This document shows, in pieces, positions 44,548 through 52,857 of a DNA stretch of 64,000 nucleotides; within the stretch, counting starts at the first letter, position 1; each line of letters starts with the position of its first letter. The stretch covers positions 1 to 64,000 of the forward strand of contig NZ_VUKC01000011.1 of NCBI RefSeq assembly GCF_009193135.1. Direction: 5' to 3'. The notes beneath the pieces were generated by a model. That model saw nothing but the letters and a program-made list of their open reading frames with translations. It did no database searches and was not told where the DNA came from. Made by a program: the position numbers and the translations under genes. This DNA comes from Georgenia satyanarayanai. GTDB taxonomy: Bacteria; Actinomycetota; Actinomycetes; Actinomycetales; Actinomycetaceae.

Positions 44548-45960
44548 ATGTCCCAGCTCGAGGAGCGCGCCGACCCCCTGGCCGCGCAGCCGCCCGCCGC
44601 CGTCGGGCGCGAGGTCGAGACCGTCCTGCCGACCCGGCACGGTGCCTTCCGGATGCTGGGCTTCCGCGACGTCACCGGCACCGAGCACGTCGCCCTCGTC
44701 ATGGGCCTGACCGACCCCGACCCACTCGCCGCACCCCTCGTCCGGGTCCACTCCGAGTGCCTCACCGGTGACGCCTTCGGCTCCTGGCGCTGCGACTGCG
44801 GGGAGCAGCTGGACGCCGCCCTGGCCGCGGTGGCCGCCGAGGGCGAGGGCGCCGTCGTCTACGTCCGCGGGCACGAGGGCCGCGGCATCGGCCTGCTCGA
44901 GAAGCTGCGCGCCTACGCCCTGCAGGACCTCGGTGCCGACACCGTGGACGCGAACCTCGCCCTCGGGCACAGCGCCGACGCCCGCAGCTACGACCAGTCC
45001 GCCGCCATCCTCCACGACCTCGGGGTGCGCCGGATCCGGCTCCTGTCGTCCAACCCGGCGAAGGAGGAGGCCCTCACCGCGCTGGGCGTCGACGTCGTCG
45101 AGCGTGTCAGCCTCATCGTCCCGGCCCACCCGGAGAACGAGGCCTACCTCGCGACCAAGCGCGAGCGCATGCGGCACGACCGGCCGCGTGCGGAGGACGC
45201 CTGGCACGCGCTGCTGAGCGGGGCGGTCCCGGTGGTCGGGCCGGAGGACGCGGCCCACGAGCTGGTGGACCGTTACGGCCCCCTCGTCGCGCTGGGCTCC
45301 CACGCCGTCGTCGCGCAGCTCGGCCAGAGCCTGGACGGCTTCATCGCCTCGCGGACCGGTGACGCGGAGTTCGTCACCGGCGCGGAGGACCGCGAGCACC
45401 TGCACCGGCTGCGGGCCCTCGTCGACGCCGTCGTCGTCGGGGTCGGGACGGTCACCGCGGACGACTGCCGCCTCACGGTGCGCGCCGTCCCCGGCCACCA
45501 CCCCGTGCGCGTCGTCCTCGACCCGCGGGGGCGCACCCCCCTCGGCTCGCACGTGCTCACCGACGGTGCGGCGCCCACCCTGTGGCTCGTCGGGCCCGGT
45601 GCCGTCGTGCCCGGGGACCTTCGCAGCCACGTCCACGTCGTGCGCCTGGACGACGACGGCCCGGCCGACCCGGCCCGCGTGCTCCAGCTGCTCCGCGAGC
45701 GCGGCCTGGGACGGGTGCTCGTCGAGGGCGGCGGCCGCGCGGTCTCCGCCTTCCTCGACGCCGGTGTGCTCGACCGCCTGTTCCTCACGACGGCGCCGGT
45801 GCTCATCGGCGACGGCGTCCCCGGGGTCCGCTTCACCGGCTCCGACCTCCTCGCCGACGCCGTGCGCGCCCGCACGCGCCGCTTCGTCCTCGGTGAGGAC
45901 GTGTGCACCGAGCTGGACCTGCGGGCACCGCGCTCAGCCGAGCCCCAGCCCGCGCCGTAG
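44548..45960 (+). CDS. ribA: GTP cyclohydrolase II fused to RibD-type reductase
   Basis: 470 aa in two parts. Residues 1-235 are GTP cyclohydrolase II: zinc Cys71, Cys82 and Cys84 in HSECLTGDAFGSWRCDCGEQ, then RGHEGRGIGLLEKLRAYALQ and LGVRRIRLLSSNP. Residues about 250-460 are a RibD_C pyrimidine reductase (VAQLGQSLDGFIA, GVGTVTADDCRLTVR, VLVEGGGRAVSAFLDAG). The fusion would open GTP and then reduce the ribosyl side chain, leaving out the deaminase. AAGGAAGGA precedes the ATG; the -10 TAGAGT overlaps the previous gene's stop. It faces GT, PTPS-like and MDR genes. Confidence 0.93.
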   Translation: MSQLEERADPLAAQPPAAVGREVETVLPTRHGAFRMLGFRDVTGTEHVALVMGLTDPDPLAAPLVRVHSECLTGDAFGSWRCDCGEQLDAALAAVAAEGEGAVVYVRGHEGRGIGLLEKLRAYALQDLGADTVDANLALGHSADARSYDQSAAILHDLGVRRIRLLSSNPAKEEALTALGVDVVERVSLIVPAHPENEAYLATKRERMRHDRPRAEDAWHALLSGAVPVVGPEDAAHELVDRYGPLVALGSHAVVAQLGQSLDGFIASRTGDAEFVTGAEDREHLHRLRALVDAVVVGVGTVTADDCRLTVRAVPGHHPVRVVLDPRGRTPLGSHVLTDGAAPTLWLVGPGAVVPGDLRSHVHVVRLDDDGPADPARVLQLLRERGLGRVLVEGGGRAVSAFLDAGVLDRLFLTTAPVLIGDGVPGVRFTGSDLLADAVRARTRRFVLGEDVCTELDLRAPRSAEPQPAP

Positions 45961-46986
45961 GTCCGCCGCGGTGTCGGCCCACGTGCGCAGCTGCGCCCGG
46001 CGCGCGAGGGCGCCCGCGCGCCACGCGGCACGCTGCTCGGTGTCCGTGAGCCAGCGGCGCAGCGCCTGCGCCCACGCGCGGTGGTCGGTGGGCGGTGCCG
46101 CGGTCCCGGGCGCGTCGCCGGGGAGCGGGCCGGGCCGACCGGTGAGCGCCTCGACGGCACCGGTGCCCGTGGCCACGACCCCGGGCACCCCGCGGGCCAG
46201 TGCCTCGGTGACGACGAGCCCGTAGGTCTCCACGAGCGAGGGCACGAGCAGCAGGTCGGTGCGCCCCCACAGCGCCTCGAGCGCGACTCCGGTGACGACG
46301 CCGGGCAGCGTCACCCGGCTCCCCAGGCCCGCCGCGGCGAGCGCGCCGATGAGCTCCTCGGCGACGGCGGGCTGGGCGGTGCGCGGTCCGGCGAAGGTCA
46401 CCTGCCACGGCAGGTCGCGCACAGCGTCCAGCGCCGGGACGAGGACGGCGTGGTTCTTCACGCGGGTGAGCGCGCCGAGGACGAGCAGGTGCGGCGGGCT
46501 GCTGCCGGCAGCGACGGGGCCACGCTCGGCGCCGGGCTCCGCGACGAGGACGCGGTCGCGCCCGTAGCGGCGGGTGAGGTCACCGGCCGCCCAGCGGCTC
46601 GTCGTGACGACGTCCGAGGCGGCGCGGACGGCACGGGACTCGAGGGCGGCGAGCCGGTCCGCCTCCTCCGGCGGCAGGCCGGTCTCCGCGGGCAGCGGCA
46701 GGTGGACGAGCAGGACCACCCGCGCACCGGCGGCGACGGCGGTGGCCACCTCCTCGGGACAGGCGCTGCCCACGAGGCCGTCGACGACGACCGTTCCGGT
46801 CGTGCCCAGCGCCCGGCGCAGCCCGGCGCGCTCCCCGGGCCCGGGCCGCGGCCAGGGTCCCGGCAGGGCGAGCACCTCCACCGGCCCGTGTTCGGCCTGC
46901 CAAGCACGGGCCAGCCGCGCGTCGTAGACGTCCCCGCCGCTCGGTCCGGCCCCGCGGGCCGGGACGACGAGCCGCAGCGCCGTCAC
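45934..46986 (-). CDS. Glycosyltransferase family 4 protein
   Basis: A 350-aa GT-B fold enzyme. The N-terminal Rossmann half has LVVPARGAGPSGGDVYDARL. The C-terminal half has LVLGALTRVKNHAVLVPAL and LLLVPSLVETYGLVVTEALARG, the GT4 ExxE-like nucleotide-sugar site (ETYGLVVTEA). No membrane segment. The GTG start lies 3 bp after the PTPS-like gene's stop. Its end overlaps the ribA-type fusion by 27 bp. The acceptor is unknown; genomic context suggests a pterin or pyrimidine product. Confidence 0.9.
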   Translation of the reverse strand: MTALRLVVPARGAGPSGGDVYDARLARAWQAEHGPVEVLALPGPWPRPGPGERAGLRRALGTTGTVVVDGLVGSACPEEVATAVAAGARVVLLVHLPLPAETGLPPEEADRLAALESRAVRAASDVVTTSRWAAGDLTRRYGRDRVLVAEPGAERGPVAAGSSPPHLLVLGALTRVKNHAVLVPALDAVRDLPWQVTFAGPRTAQPAVAEELIGALAAAGLGSRVTLPGVVTGVALEALWGRTDLLLVPSLVETYGLVVTEALARGVPGVVATGTGAVEALTGRPGPLPGDAPGTAAPPTDHRAWAQALRRWLTDTEQRAAWRAGALARRAQLRTWADTAADLRRGLGLG

Positions 46987-46989
46987 CGG

Positions 46990-47376
46990 CTAGCTCCGGG
47001 CGAGCTCGAGACGGTAGGTCGCCCACGCGTCGGGATGCTCGCGCAGCGTGACCTCGAGGGCGGTGTACGGCGTCATGTCCAGGCCCTCGGCGAGGCGGTG
47101 GGCGACGTGCCGGGCGACCACCTCGGTGGTCGTGACGACCCCGGCGAAGACCTCGAGGTCGTCGAGGTTGCGGTAGCGCAGCTCGCCGGTCACCTCGCCG
47201 AGCCGCTCGGTCGCCGCGCCGATGTCGATGACCACCCCGTGCTCGTCGAGCTCGGGGCGGAACCACGTGGCCTCGACGACGTACGTGACGCCGTGCAGCC
47301 CCTGGGCGGGGCCGAAGAACGGGTCGGGCAGGCTGTGGGCGACCATCATGTGGTCGCGGACCGTCACGCTGAACAC
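46990..47376 (-). CDS. 6-pyruvoyl-tetrahydropterin synthase/QueD-like protein
   Basis: A 128-aa T-fold protein. FSVTVRDHMMVAHSL begins the family and FGPAQGLHGVTYVVEATW corresponds to the usual C-xxx-LHGHNY segment, but both the catalytic Cys and the last zinc His of HGH are replaced (Q and V). Later DIG, YRNLDDL and TTEVVARHVA blocks (with the acid/His dyad region) are kept. It may use a different zinc geometry or reaction. The GTG start directly abuts the MDR stop; one operon with the MDR and GT genes. Confidence 0.85.
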   Translation of the reverse strand: MFSVTVRDHMMVAHSLPDPFFGPAQGLHGVTYVVEATWFRPELDEHGVVIDIGAATERLGEVTGELRYRNLDDLEVFAGVVTTTEVVARHVAHRLAEGLDMTPYTALEVTLREHPDAWATYRLELARS

Positions 47377-48354
47377 TCAGCTCTCCTCGGGGTAGTGGAT
47401 GACGTGGCACAGGGCAGGAAGGCGGCCGGAGGCGATGTCGGCCATCGTCTCGGGCAGGTCGGCGAAGTCGCTGGCACCGGTGAGGAGGGCGTCGAAGCGC
47501 GGGTCGCGCAGCGCGTCCAGGGCCACGCCCAGCCGGTCGGTGGTGGTGCGGCGGGCCCGGCGGGCGGCGCTGACCGCGCCGACCTGGCTGGCGCGCAGGG
47601 TCAGCCGCCGCGCGTGGAACGCCTCCCCCAGCGGGGCCTTCGGCGCGTCGGTGCCGTACCAGGACAGCTCGACGACCTCCGCCTCCTCACCGGCCAGCCG
47701 CAGGGCGGTGGCGAGACCGGCCTCGGTCGCCGAGCAGTGCAGGACGATGTCGCAGTCCCCGGCGGCGTCCTCCGGCCCCACGAGGTGCAGGCCGAGGCGC
47801 CCGGCGAGCTCCTCCCGGCGCGGGTCGACGTCGACCACCTGGAGCCGACCCAGGGGGAAGCCGGTGAGGAGGGCGGCGACGGACGCGCCGATCATCCCGA
47901 GCCCGACGACGGCGACCCTGTCCCCCAGGCGTGGGGCGGCGTCCCACAGGGCGTTGACGGCCGTCTCCACGGCCCCCGCGAGCAGGGCACGCTCGGTCGG
48001 CACGTCGTCGGGAACGGGGACGACGGCGGTGGTGGGCACGACGTAGCGGGTCTGGTGGGGGTGGAGGCAGAACACCCGCCGGCCGAAGAGCTCGTCGGGG
48101 CCGACCTCGACGACGCCGACGGAGAGGTAGCCGTACTTGACCGGGCCGGGCAGGTCGCCCTCCTGGAAGGGGGCGCGCATGAGCGGGCGGACGGACTCGG
48201 GCACGGCGTGGTGGTGGACGAGCGTCTCGGTGCCCCGGCTGATCGCCGAGGACAGGGTCCGGACGAGGACGTCACCGGGGGTGGGCGGGTCGAGGGGGGC
48301 CAGCCGGATCTCTCCCCGCCCGGGCCCGACCGTCCAGTACGCCTCTGCCATCAC
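47377..48354 (-). CDS. Zinc-type MDR dehydrogenase lacking the catalytic Cys
   Basis: A 325-aa medium-chain dehydrogenase. The GroES-like half has TLSSAISRGTETLVHHHAVP, where canonical enzymes have C-G-T/S-D; the first zinc Cys is Ser and the four-Cys structural zinc lobe is missing. The NAD(P) site is VAVVGLGMIGASVAALL. The S-R-G-T-E variant is shared with BchC-like dehydrogenases. First gene of the MDR-PTPS-GT operon. A sugar-alcohol or side-chain oxidation is plausible; not shown. Confidence 0.87.
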   Translation of the reverse strand: MMAEAYWTVGPGRGEIRLAPLDPPTPGDVLVRTLSSAISRGTETLVHHHAVPESVRPLMRAPFQEGDLPGPVKYGYLSVGVVEVGPDELFGRRVFCLHPHQTRYVVPTTAVVPVPDDVPTERALLAGAVETAVNALWDAAPRLGDRVAVVGLGMIGASVAALLTGFPLGRLQVVDVDPRREELAGRLGLHLVGPEDAAGDCDIVLHCSATEAGLATALRLAGEEAEVVELSWYGTDAPKAPLGEAFHARRLTLRASQVGAVSAARRARRTTTDRLGVALDALRDPRFDALLTGASDFADLPETMADIASGRLPALCHVIHYPEES

Positions 48355-48485
48355 GTGCCCATCCTGCCCACTGGGCGCCGGTCCGCGCGAAACGGCACGC
48401 AGCGCCGACCGGTCCGGCAGCGCCTATGCTCTCGCTGACCAGCGGCACGGGAGGCACGTGCCCACGTGAACGGAAGTGAGATCCC

Positions 48486-49439
48486 ATGGCCGGTGGCCTT
48501 GCAGCCCTCCTCGACGACATCGCCGCCCTCGCCAGGATCGCCGCGGCCTCGGTCGACGACATCGGGGCCGCAGCGGGTCGCGCCAGCGCCAAGGCCGCGG
48601 GGGTCGTCATCGACGACACCGCGGTGACCCCGCGCTACGTCCACGGCTTCACCGCGAACCGCGAGCTGCCGATGATCCGGAAGATCGCGACCGGCTCGCT
48701 GCGCAACAAGCTCCTCTTCATCCTCCCGGCGATCCTGCTCCTCAGCCAGTTCCTCCCCTGGTTGCTCACCCCGATCCTCATGGTGGGCGGCCTGTACCTC
48801 AGCTACGAGGGCGCGGAGAAGCTCTACGAGTACGTCACCGGGCACCACAAGGAGAAGAAGACGGCGACGCCGGCGGCAGCCAAGGGGGCGGACCACGAGA
48901 AGACGATGGTGAGCGGCGCGATCCGCACCGACTTCATCCTCTCCGCCGAGATCATGGTCATCGCGCTCAACGAGGTCGCCGACGAGCCACTCCTCAACCG
49001 GGCGATCATCCTCGTCGTCGTGGCCCTGGGCATCACCGCGCTCGTCTACGGGGTCGTCGCGCTCATCGTCAAGATGGACGACATCGGGCTGAGCCTGGCG
49101 AAGCGGGACTCCGCCTCCTCGCAGAAGGTGGGCCGGCTCCTCGTCAAGGCGATGCCCAAGGTGCTCGCGGTCCTCTCCGTCGTCGGGGTCGTCGCGATGC
49201 TGTGGGTCGGTGGCCACATCCTCCTCGTCGGTGTCGACGACCTCGGCTGGCACGCGCCGTACGACCTCGTCCACCACCTCGAGGAGGCCGTGGCCGGCGG
49301 GCTCGGTGCGCTGAGCGGCTTCGTCACCTGGCTCATCAACACGCTGTCCTCGGCGGTCGTCGGGCTCGTCGTGGGTGCCGTCGTCGTCGCCGTCATGCAT
49401 GTCGTCCCTCGCAGGAAGAAGGACGCCGCGGCCCACTGA
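48486..49439 (+). CDS. DUF808 (YedI-like) membrane protein
   Basis: A 317-aa protein with the conserved start AGGLAALLDDIAALAR and ASVDDIGAAAGRASAKAAGV. Transmembrane segments follow at about 75-105, 175-205, 220-250 and 275-305, and the EKLYEYVTGHHKEKK stretch is typical of DUF808. Function is unknown in all members. GGAAGTGAG precedes the ATG, and a TATGCT -10 lies at about 48425. It is divergent from the MDR gene. Confidence 0.92.
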   Translation: MAGGLAALLDDIAALARIAAASVDDIGAAAGRASAKAAGVVIDDTAVTPRYVHGFTANRELPMIRKIATGSLRNKLLFILPAILLLSQFLPWLLTPILMVGGLYLSYEGAEKLYEYVTGHHKEKKTATPAAAKGADHEKTMVSGAIRTDFILSAEIMVIALNEVADEPLLNRAIILVVVALGITALVYGVVALIVKMDDIGLSLAKRDSASSQKVGRLLVKAMPKVLAVLSVVGVVAMLWVGGHILLVGVDDLGWHAPYDLVHHLEEAVAGGLGALSGFVTWLINTLSSAVVGLVVGAVVVAVMHVVPRRKKDAAAH

Positions 49440-49449
49440 GGCCAGGACC

Positions 49450-49493
49450 AGCCCAGCTCTCGGCGCCATGGCCCGGTCGCCGGGAGCTGGGCT
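49450..49493. terminator. Terminator between DUF808 and nadE
   Basis: 16-bp arms with one mismatch (49450-49465 and 49478-49493) around a 12-nt loop, between convergent genes. Confidence 0.85.
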
Positions 49494-49508
49494 GTCGCCG
49501 GACGGGTG

Positions 49509-50351
49509 TCAGGGGCGGCCGAGGTAGCCGTCCGGCGTGACCGGCAGCGCCCGCTTGTGACCGGTGCGTCGGTACCAGCCGACGATGGTCGCCTCGTCCT
49601 CGGCAGAGACCTCGCGGCCCTCGAGGTAGTCGTCGACGGCGTCGTAGCGCACGCCGAGCGCCTCCTCGTCGGCCAGCAGCGGCTTGTCGGACTCGAGGTC
49701 GGCGGTGGGGATCTTGTTGACGAGGTCGTCCGGCGTGCCGAGGTGGCGCCCGATGTCCCGCACGCGGCGCTTGGGCAGCCCGAACAGCGGGGTGAGGTCC
49801 GCGGCGCCGTCGCCGTGCTTGGTGAAGAAGCCGACGCACGCCTCGGCCGCCTGGTCGGTCCCGACGACGAGCATCCCCCGCGCGCCGGCGATCGCGTACT
49901 GGCTGACCATCCGCATCCGCGCCTTGACGTTGCCCTTGTGGTAGTCGTCCTTGGCGTCGGTGACCGGCGTGCGCGAGGCGAGGACCTGGTCCCACAGCGC
50001 GTCGGCGGCCGGCCCGATGTCGATGGTCTCGACCAAGTCGGCGTCGATGAACTCGATCGCGGCCACGGCGTCGTGCTCGTCCTTCTGCACGCGGTAGGGC
50101 AGGCGCACGGCGACGAACTGGGCCTCCCCGCCGGCCTCGCGCACCCGCTCGCAGGCGAGCTGGCACAGGCGCCCGGCGACCGTCGAGTCGACACCGCCGC
50201 TGATACCCAGGACGAGGCCCTTCGCCCCGGTGTCCTGGAGGTAGCGGGTGAGGAACTCGATCCGGCGTTCCGCCTCGGCGGCGGCGTCGAAGGTGTCGGG
50301 GTCGATGACCTCGAGCGCGGCGATGATGTCCGACTGCAGCTGAGTGTCCAT
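49509..50351 (-). CDS. nadE: Ammonia-dependent NAD+ synthetase
   Basis: A 280-aa enzyme without the glutaminase domain, the E. coli/Bacillus-length form that amidates NaAD with NH3 and ATP. The P-loop is LGISGGVDSTVAGRLCQLAC. Other blocks are KDDYHKGNVKARMRMVSQYA, VVGTDQAAE and GFFTKHGDGAADLTPL. The ATG at 50351 is chosen because homology (MDTQLQSDIIAAL) starts there. TAGATT (50364-50359) gives a leaderless or near-leaderless start. Confidence 0.96.
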   Translation of the reverse strand: MDTQLQSDIIAALEVIDPDTFDAAAEAERRIEFLTRYLQDTGAKGLVLGISGGVDSTVAGRLCQLACERVREAGGEAQFVAVRLPYRVQKDEHDAVAAIEFIDADLVETIDIGPAADALWDQVLASRTPVTDAKDDYHKGNVKARMRMVSQYAIAGARGMLVVGTDQAAEACVGFFTKHGDGAADLTPLFGLPKRRVRDIGRHLGTPDDLVNKIPTADLESDKPLLADEEALGVRYDAVDDYLEGREVSAEDEATIVGWYRRTGHKRALPVTPDGYLGRP

Positions 50352-50358
50352 TCCCGTG

Positions 50359-50364
50359 AATCTA
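50359..50364 (-). promoter_or_regulatory. -10 box, leaderless nadE promoter
   Basis: TAGATT on the minus strand; its last base is 8 nt from the ATG at 50351. Confidence 0.55.
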
Positions 50365-50452
50365 CTGGCGCAATGTTTCGTCGTCATTCCGTAGGCGCGG
50401 CGACGCTCCCGCCGGGAGGGTGGCTGCCGCTGCGGGGAGGTGCTGTCCCCTC

Positions 50453-50458
50453 TAGCGT
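50453..50458 (+). promoter_or_regulatory. -10 box, leaderless promoter of SDR-DUF2867 gene
   Basis: TAGCGT ends 7 nt before the ATG at 50465. Confidence 0.6.
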
Positions 50459-50464
50459 GGGCGG

Positions 50465-52006
50465 ATGAGCTCACGCCCGTCCTCGCCGCTCGACCTGTCC
50501 CTGCCCGAGGGCCACGGCCGACGGGTCCTCGTCACCGGTGCCAGCGGGTACGTGGGCGGGCGTCTGGTGCCCGAGCTCGTCGCTGCCGGCTTCACCGTGC
50601 GCGCCGGGGCACGGGACCCGCGCAAGCTCGAGGACCGCCCCTGGGCCGCCGACGTCGAGCTCGTCGCCGCGGACCTCGAGGACGCCGAGCAGGTGCGCGC
50701 GGCGATGACCGACGTCCACACGGTGCTCTACCTCGTGCACTCGATGGGTGGCGGCGGGGACTTCGTCGAGCGGGAGTCACGGATCGCGCGGACGGTGGCC
50801 GAGGCGGCCGCGGCTCAGGGCGTGCAGCAGATCGTCTACCTCGGTGGCCTGCACCCCGACAAGGAGCTCGACGAGCTGTCCGACCACATGCGCTCCCGCG
50901 AGCAGGTGGGCCGCATCCTGCTCCAGTCCACCGTCCCGACGATGGTCCTGCGGGCGGGGGTCGTCATCGGCTCGGGCTCGGCGTCCTTCGAGATGATCCG
51001 TCACCTCACCGAGCGGTTGCCCGTCATGCCCGGGCCGCGCTGGCTGGACAACCTCGTCGAGCCGATCGCGATCCGCGACGTCCTGTACTACCTCGCCCAC
51101 GCGTGCGCGCTGGACGAGCCCGTCAACCACACCTACGACATCGGCTCGGGGCGTCCCCAGCCGTTCAAGGAGCTGCTCTCCGGCTACGCCCGGGTGGCCG
51201 GCCTGCGCCCCCGCCGGATCTGGGCCCTGCCGATCCCCGCGCCCAGGCTGTCGGGCTTCTGGATCGGGATGACGACGCCGATCCCCCGCGGGCTGGCGAT
51301 GCCGCTGGCCGCGTCGATGGCCGAGGACGCCGTCGCCGGGGACCACGACGTCGCCACCGTCATCCCCGACCCTCCCGGCGGGCTCACCGCGTACCCCGAC
51401 GCCTGCCGGTTGGCGATCGAGCGGCAGGTCTCCGGACGGGTGACGGCCAGCTGGGACGACGACGTCACCTCCTCCGCCGGTCCCGCCGACCCGCTGCCCT
51501 CGGACCCCCAGTGGGCCGGCCACACCGTGTACACCGATGTCCGTGAACGCGACGGCAGGGCGGCCCCGGAGTCGGTGTGGCGGGTGGTCCAGGGCATCGG
51601 CGGCGAGAACGGCTGGTACTCCCCGGCGTTCCTGTGGCGGCTGCGCGGGTTCCTCGACAAGCTCGTCGGCGGTCCCGGCATGGCCCGGGGGCGGCGCCAC
51701 CCGCACCGGCTGCAGGTCGGGGACCACGTGGACTTCTGGCGGGTGGAGTCGGTGGAGCCCGGGCAGCGCCTCACGCTGCGCGCCGAGATGCGAGCCTCGG
51801 GCCGGGCGTGGCTCGAGCTGTCCGTCGACGCCCTCCCGGGCGGCGGTGCCCGCTACCGCCAGCGCGCGATCTTCTTCCCCCGCGGCATCCCCGGCCGGCT
51901 GTACTGGCTCGCGGTGCTGCCTTTCCACGCGCTGATCTTCCCGACGATGGCGCGCAACATCCTCCACGAGGCCGAGCGGCACCCGGTGACCGGGAGCCCG
52001 TCCTGA
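50465..52006 (+). CDS. NAD(P)-binding SDR/NmrA-like protein fused to DUF2867
   Basis: 513 aa. The N-terminal atypical short-chain dehydrogenase (about residues 18-300) has the VLVTGASGYVGGRLVPEL nucleotide site and lacks a clear YxxxK. The C-terminal DUF2867 domain (about 345-505) has GENGWYSPAFLWRLRGFLDK, VGDHVDFWRVE and ARYRQRAIFFPRGIPGRLYW. The combination is a known actinobacterial architecture with no assigned reaction. The promoter indicates a leaderless mRNA. Confidence 0.91.
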   Translation: MSSRPSSPLDLSLPEGHGRRVLVTGASGYVGGRLVPELVAAGFTVRAGARDPRKLEDRPWAADVELVAADLEDAEQVRAAMTDVHTVLYLVHSMGGGGDFVERESRIARTVAEAAAAQGVQQIVYLGGLHPDKELDELSDHMRSREQVGRILLQSTVPTMVLRAGVVIGSGSASFEMIRHLTERLPVMPGPRWLDNLVEPIAIRDVLYYLAHACALDEPVNHTYDIGSGRPQPFKELLSGYARVAGLRPRRIWALPIPAPRLSGFWIGMTTPIPRGLAMPLAASMAEDAVAGDHDVATVIPDPPGGLTAYPDACRLAIERQVSGRVTASWDDDVTSSAGPADPLPSDPQWAGHTVYTDVRERDGRAAPESVWRVVQGIGGENGWYSPAFLWRLRGFLDKLVGGPGMARGRRHPHRLQVGDHVDFWRVESVEPGQRLTLRAEMRASGRAWLELSVDALPGGGARYRQRAIFFPRGIPGRLYWLAVLPFHALIFPTMARNILHEAERHPVTGSPS

Positions 52007-52016
52007 CCCCGGGGTG

Positions 52017-52493
52017 TCAGCGGTAGAAGCCCTCGCGCAGGGTGATGCCGTGCTCGACCCATGCCTTCATCGCGCCGAGCATGCTCGTCCACCCCTCGCA
52101 GTTGTCGAAGGCCCGACGCGCGCCGTCCGGGGTCGCCTGCCACGAGGACTCCGTGATGGTGACGAGGGTGCGGGAGTCGTCGTCGAGCGGCTCGAACTCG
52201 AAGACGACCGTCGTCGTGCCCCGCGTACTCGTCGTCGCCTCCCCGTCCCACTCGATGACGATCCGCCGCGGCCTGTCGGCCTCGAGGACGCGCACGGGGA
52301 AGGCGCCGGGGAAGTCTTGGAAGTTCCAGATGACCTCGGCGCCGGACTCGAGACGACCCTGCGCGCCCCCGGTCGTGAAGTACCTCGAGAGCCGCTCGGG
52401 GTCCGCGACCGCCTCGTACACCTCGGCGCACGGCCGCGAGACGCGGCCCGACACGGTGAAGCTCAGCTCGTCCAGCCGCTCAGATGCGTTCAT
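52017..52493 (-). CDS. SRPBCC/AHSA1-like (START superfamily) protein
   Basis: 158 aa. The helix-grip fold is shown by SGRVSRPCAEVYEAVADPER, IVIEWDG, TTVVFEFEPLDDDSRTLVTI and GWTSMLGAMKAWVEHG. It is divergent from the ArsR gene with only 16 bp between start codons, an arrangement frequently seen in which the ArsR protein controls the AHSA1 partner. The ligand is unknown. Confidence 0.92.
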   Translation of the reverse strand: MNASERLDELSFTVSGRVSRPCAEVYEAVADPERLSRYFTTGGAQGRLESGAEVIWNFQDFPGAFPVRVLEADRPRRIVIEWDGEATTSTRGTTTVVFEFEPLDDDSRTLVTITESSWQATPDGARRAFDNCEGWTSMLGAMKAWVEHGITLREGFYR

Positions 52494-52497
52494 GTGA

Positions 52498-52503
52498 TAT
52501 TTT
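52498..52503 (+). promoter_or_regulatory. -10 box, leaderless ArsR promoter (divergent)
   Basis: TATTTT ends 7 nt before the ATG at 52510. On the other strand TAAAAA (52505-52500) has the same spacing to the AHSA1 ATG at 52493, so the two -10 regions overlap head to head within the AT-rich patch. Confidence 0.55.
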
Positions 52504-52509
52504 TACAAC

Positions 52510-52839
52510 ATGTCATCTCGCGAGGTCAATGGCTCCGACCAGGACGACCTCGTGTTCAAGGCCCTCGCCTCCCCCGTCCGCCGCCGGATCCTCGACCTCC
52601 TGAGGTCGGCCCCCCGGACGACCGGCGAGCTGGCTGCCCAGGTCCCCGAGCTCGATCGCACGACCGTCCTCCAGCACCTGCGGGTCCTCGAGCGCGCCGA
52701 GCTGGTCACCGGGCGCAAGGTCGGGCGCGAGCGCCACCTCTCCCTCGCCCCTGTGCCGATCAAGCGCATCCACGACCGCTGGATCGGCGAGTACGCCCGT
52801 GCCGCCGTCGAGCTCCTCGAGGACCTCGACCGGGACTGA
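52510..52839 (+). CDS. ArsR-family regulator
   Basis: A 109-aa winged HTH protein: FKALASPVRRRILDLLRSAP, TTGELAAQVPELDRTTVLQHLRVL (recognition helix) and GRKVGRERHLSLAPVPIK. No Cys metal site, so it belongs to the non-metal ArsR group paired with AHSA1 proteins. Translation probably starts at the mRNA 5' end. Confidence 0.93.
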   Translation: MSSREVNGSDQDDLVFKALASPVRRRILDLLRSAPRTTGELAAQVPELDRTTVLQHLRVLERAELVTGRKVGRERHLSLAPVPIKRIHDRWIGEYARAAVELLEDLDRD

Positions 52840-52857
52840 CCTGCACCCGCCCCCGCC

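Noticed and set aside
46081-48438. A 785-codon plus-strand open frame opposite the GT-PTPS-MDR operon
   Set aside because: Low-complexity Gly/Arg/Asp composition without homology; the minus strand holds three clear enzyme families.
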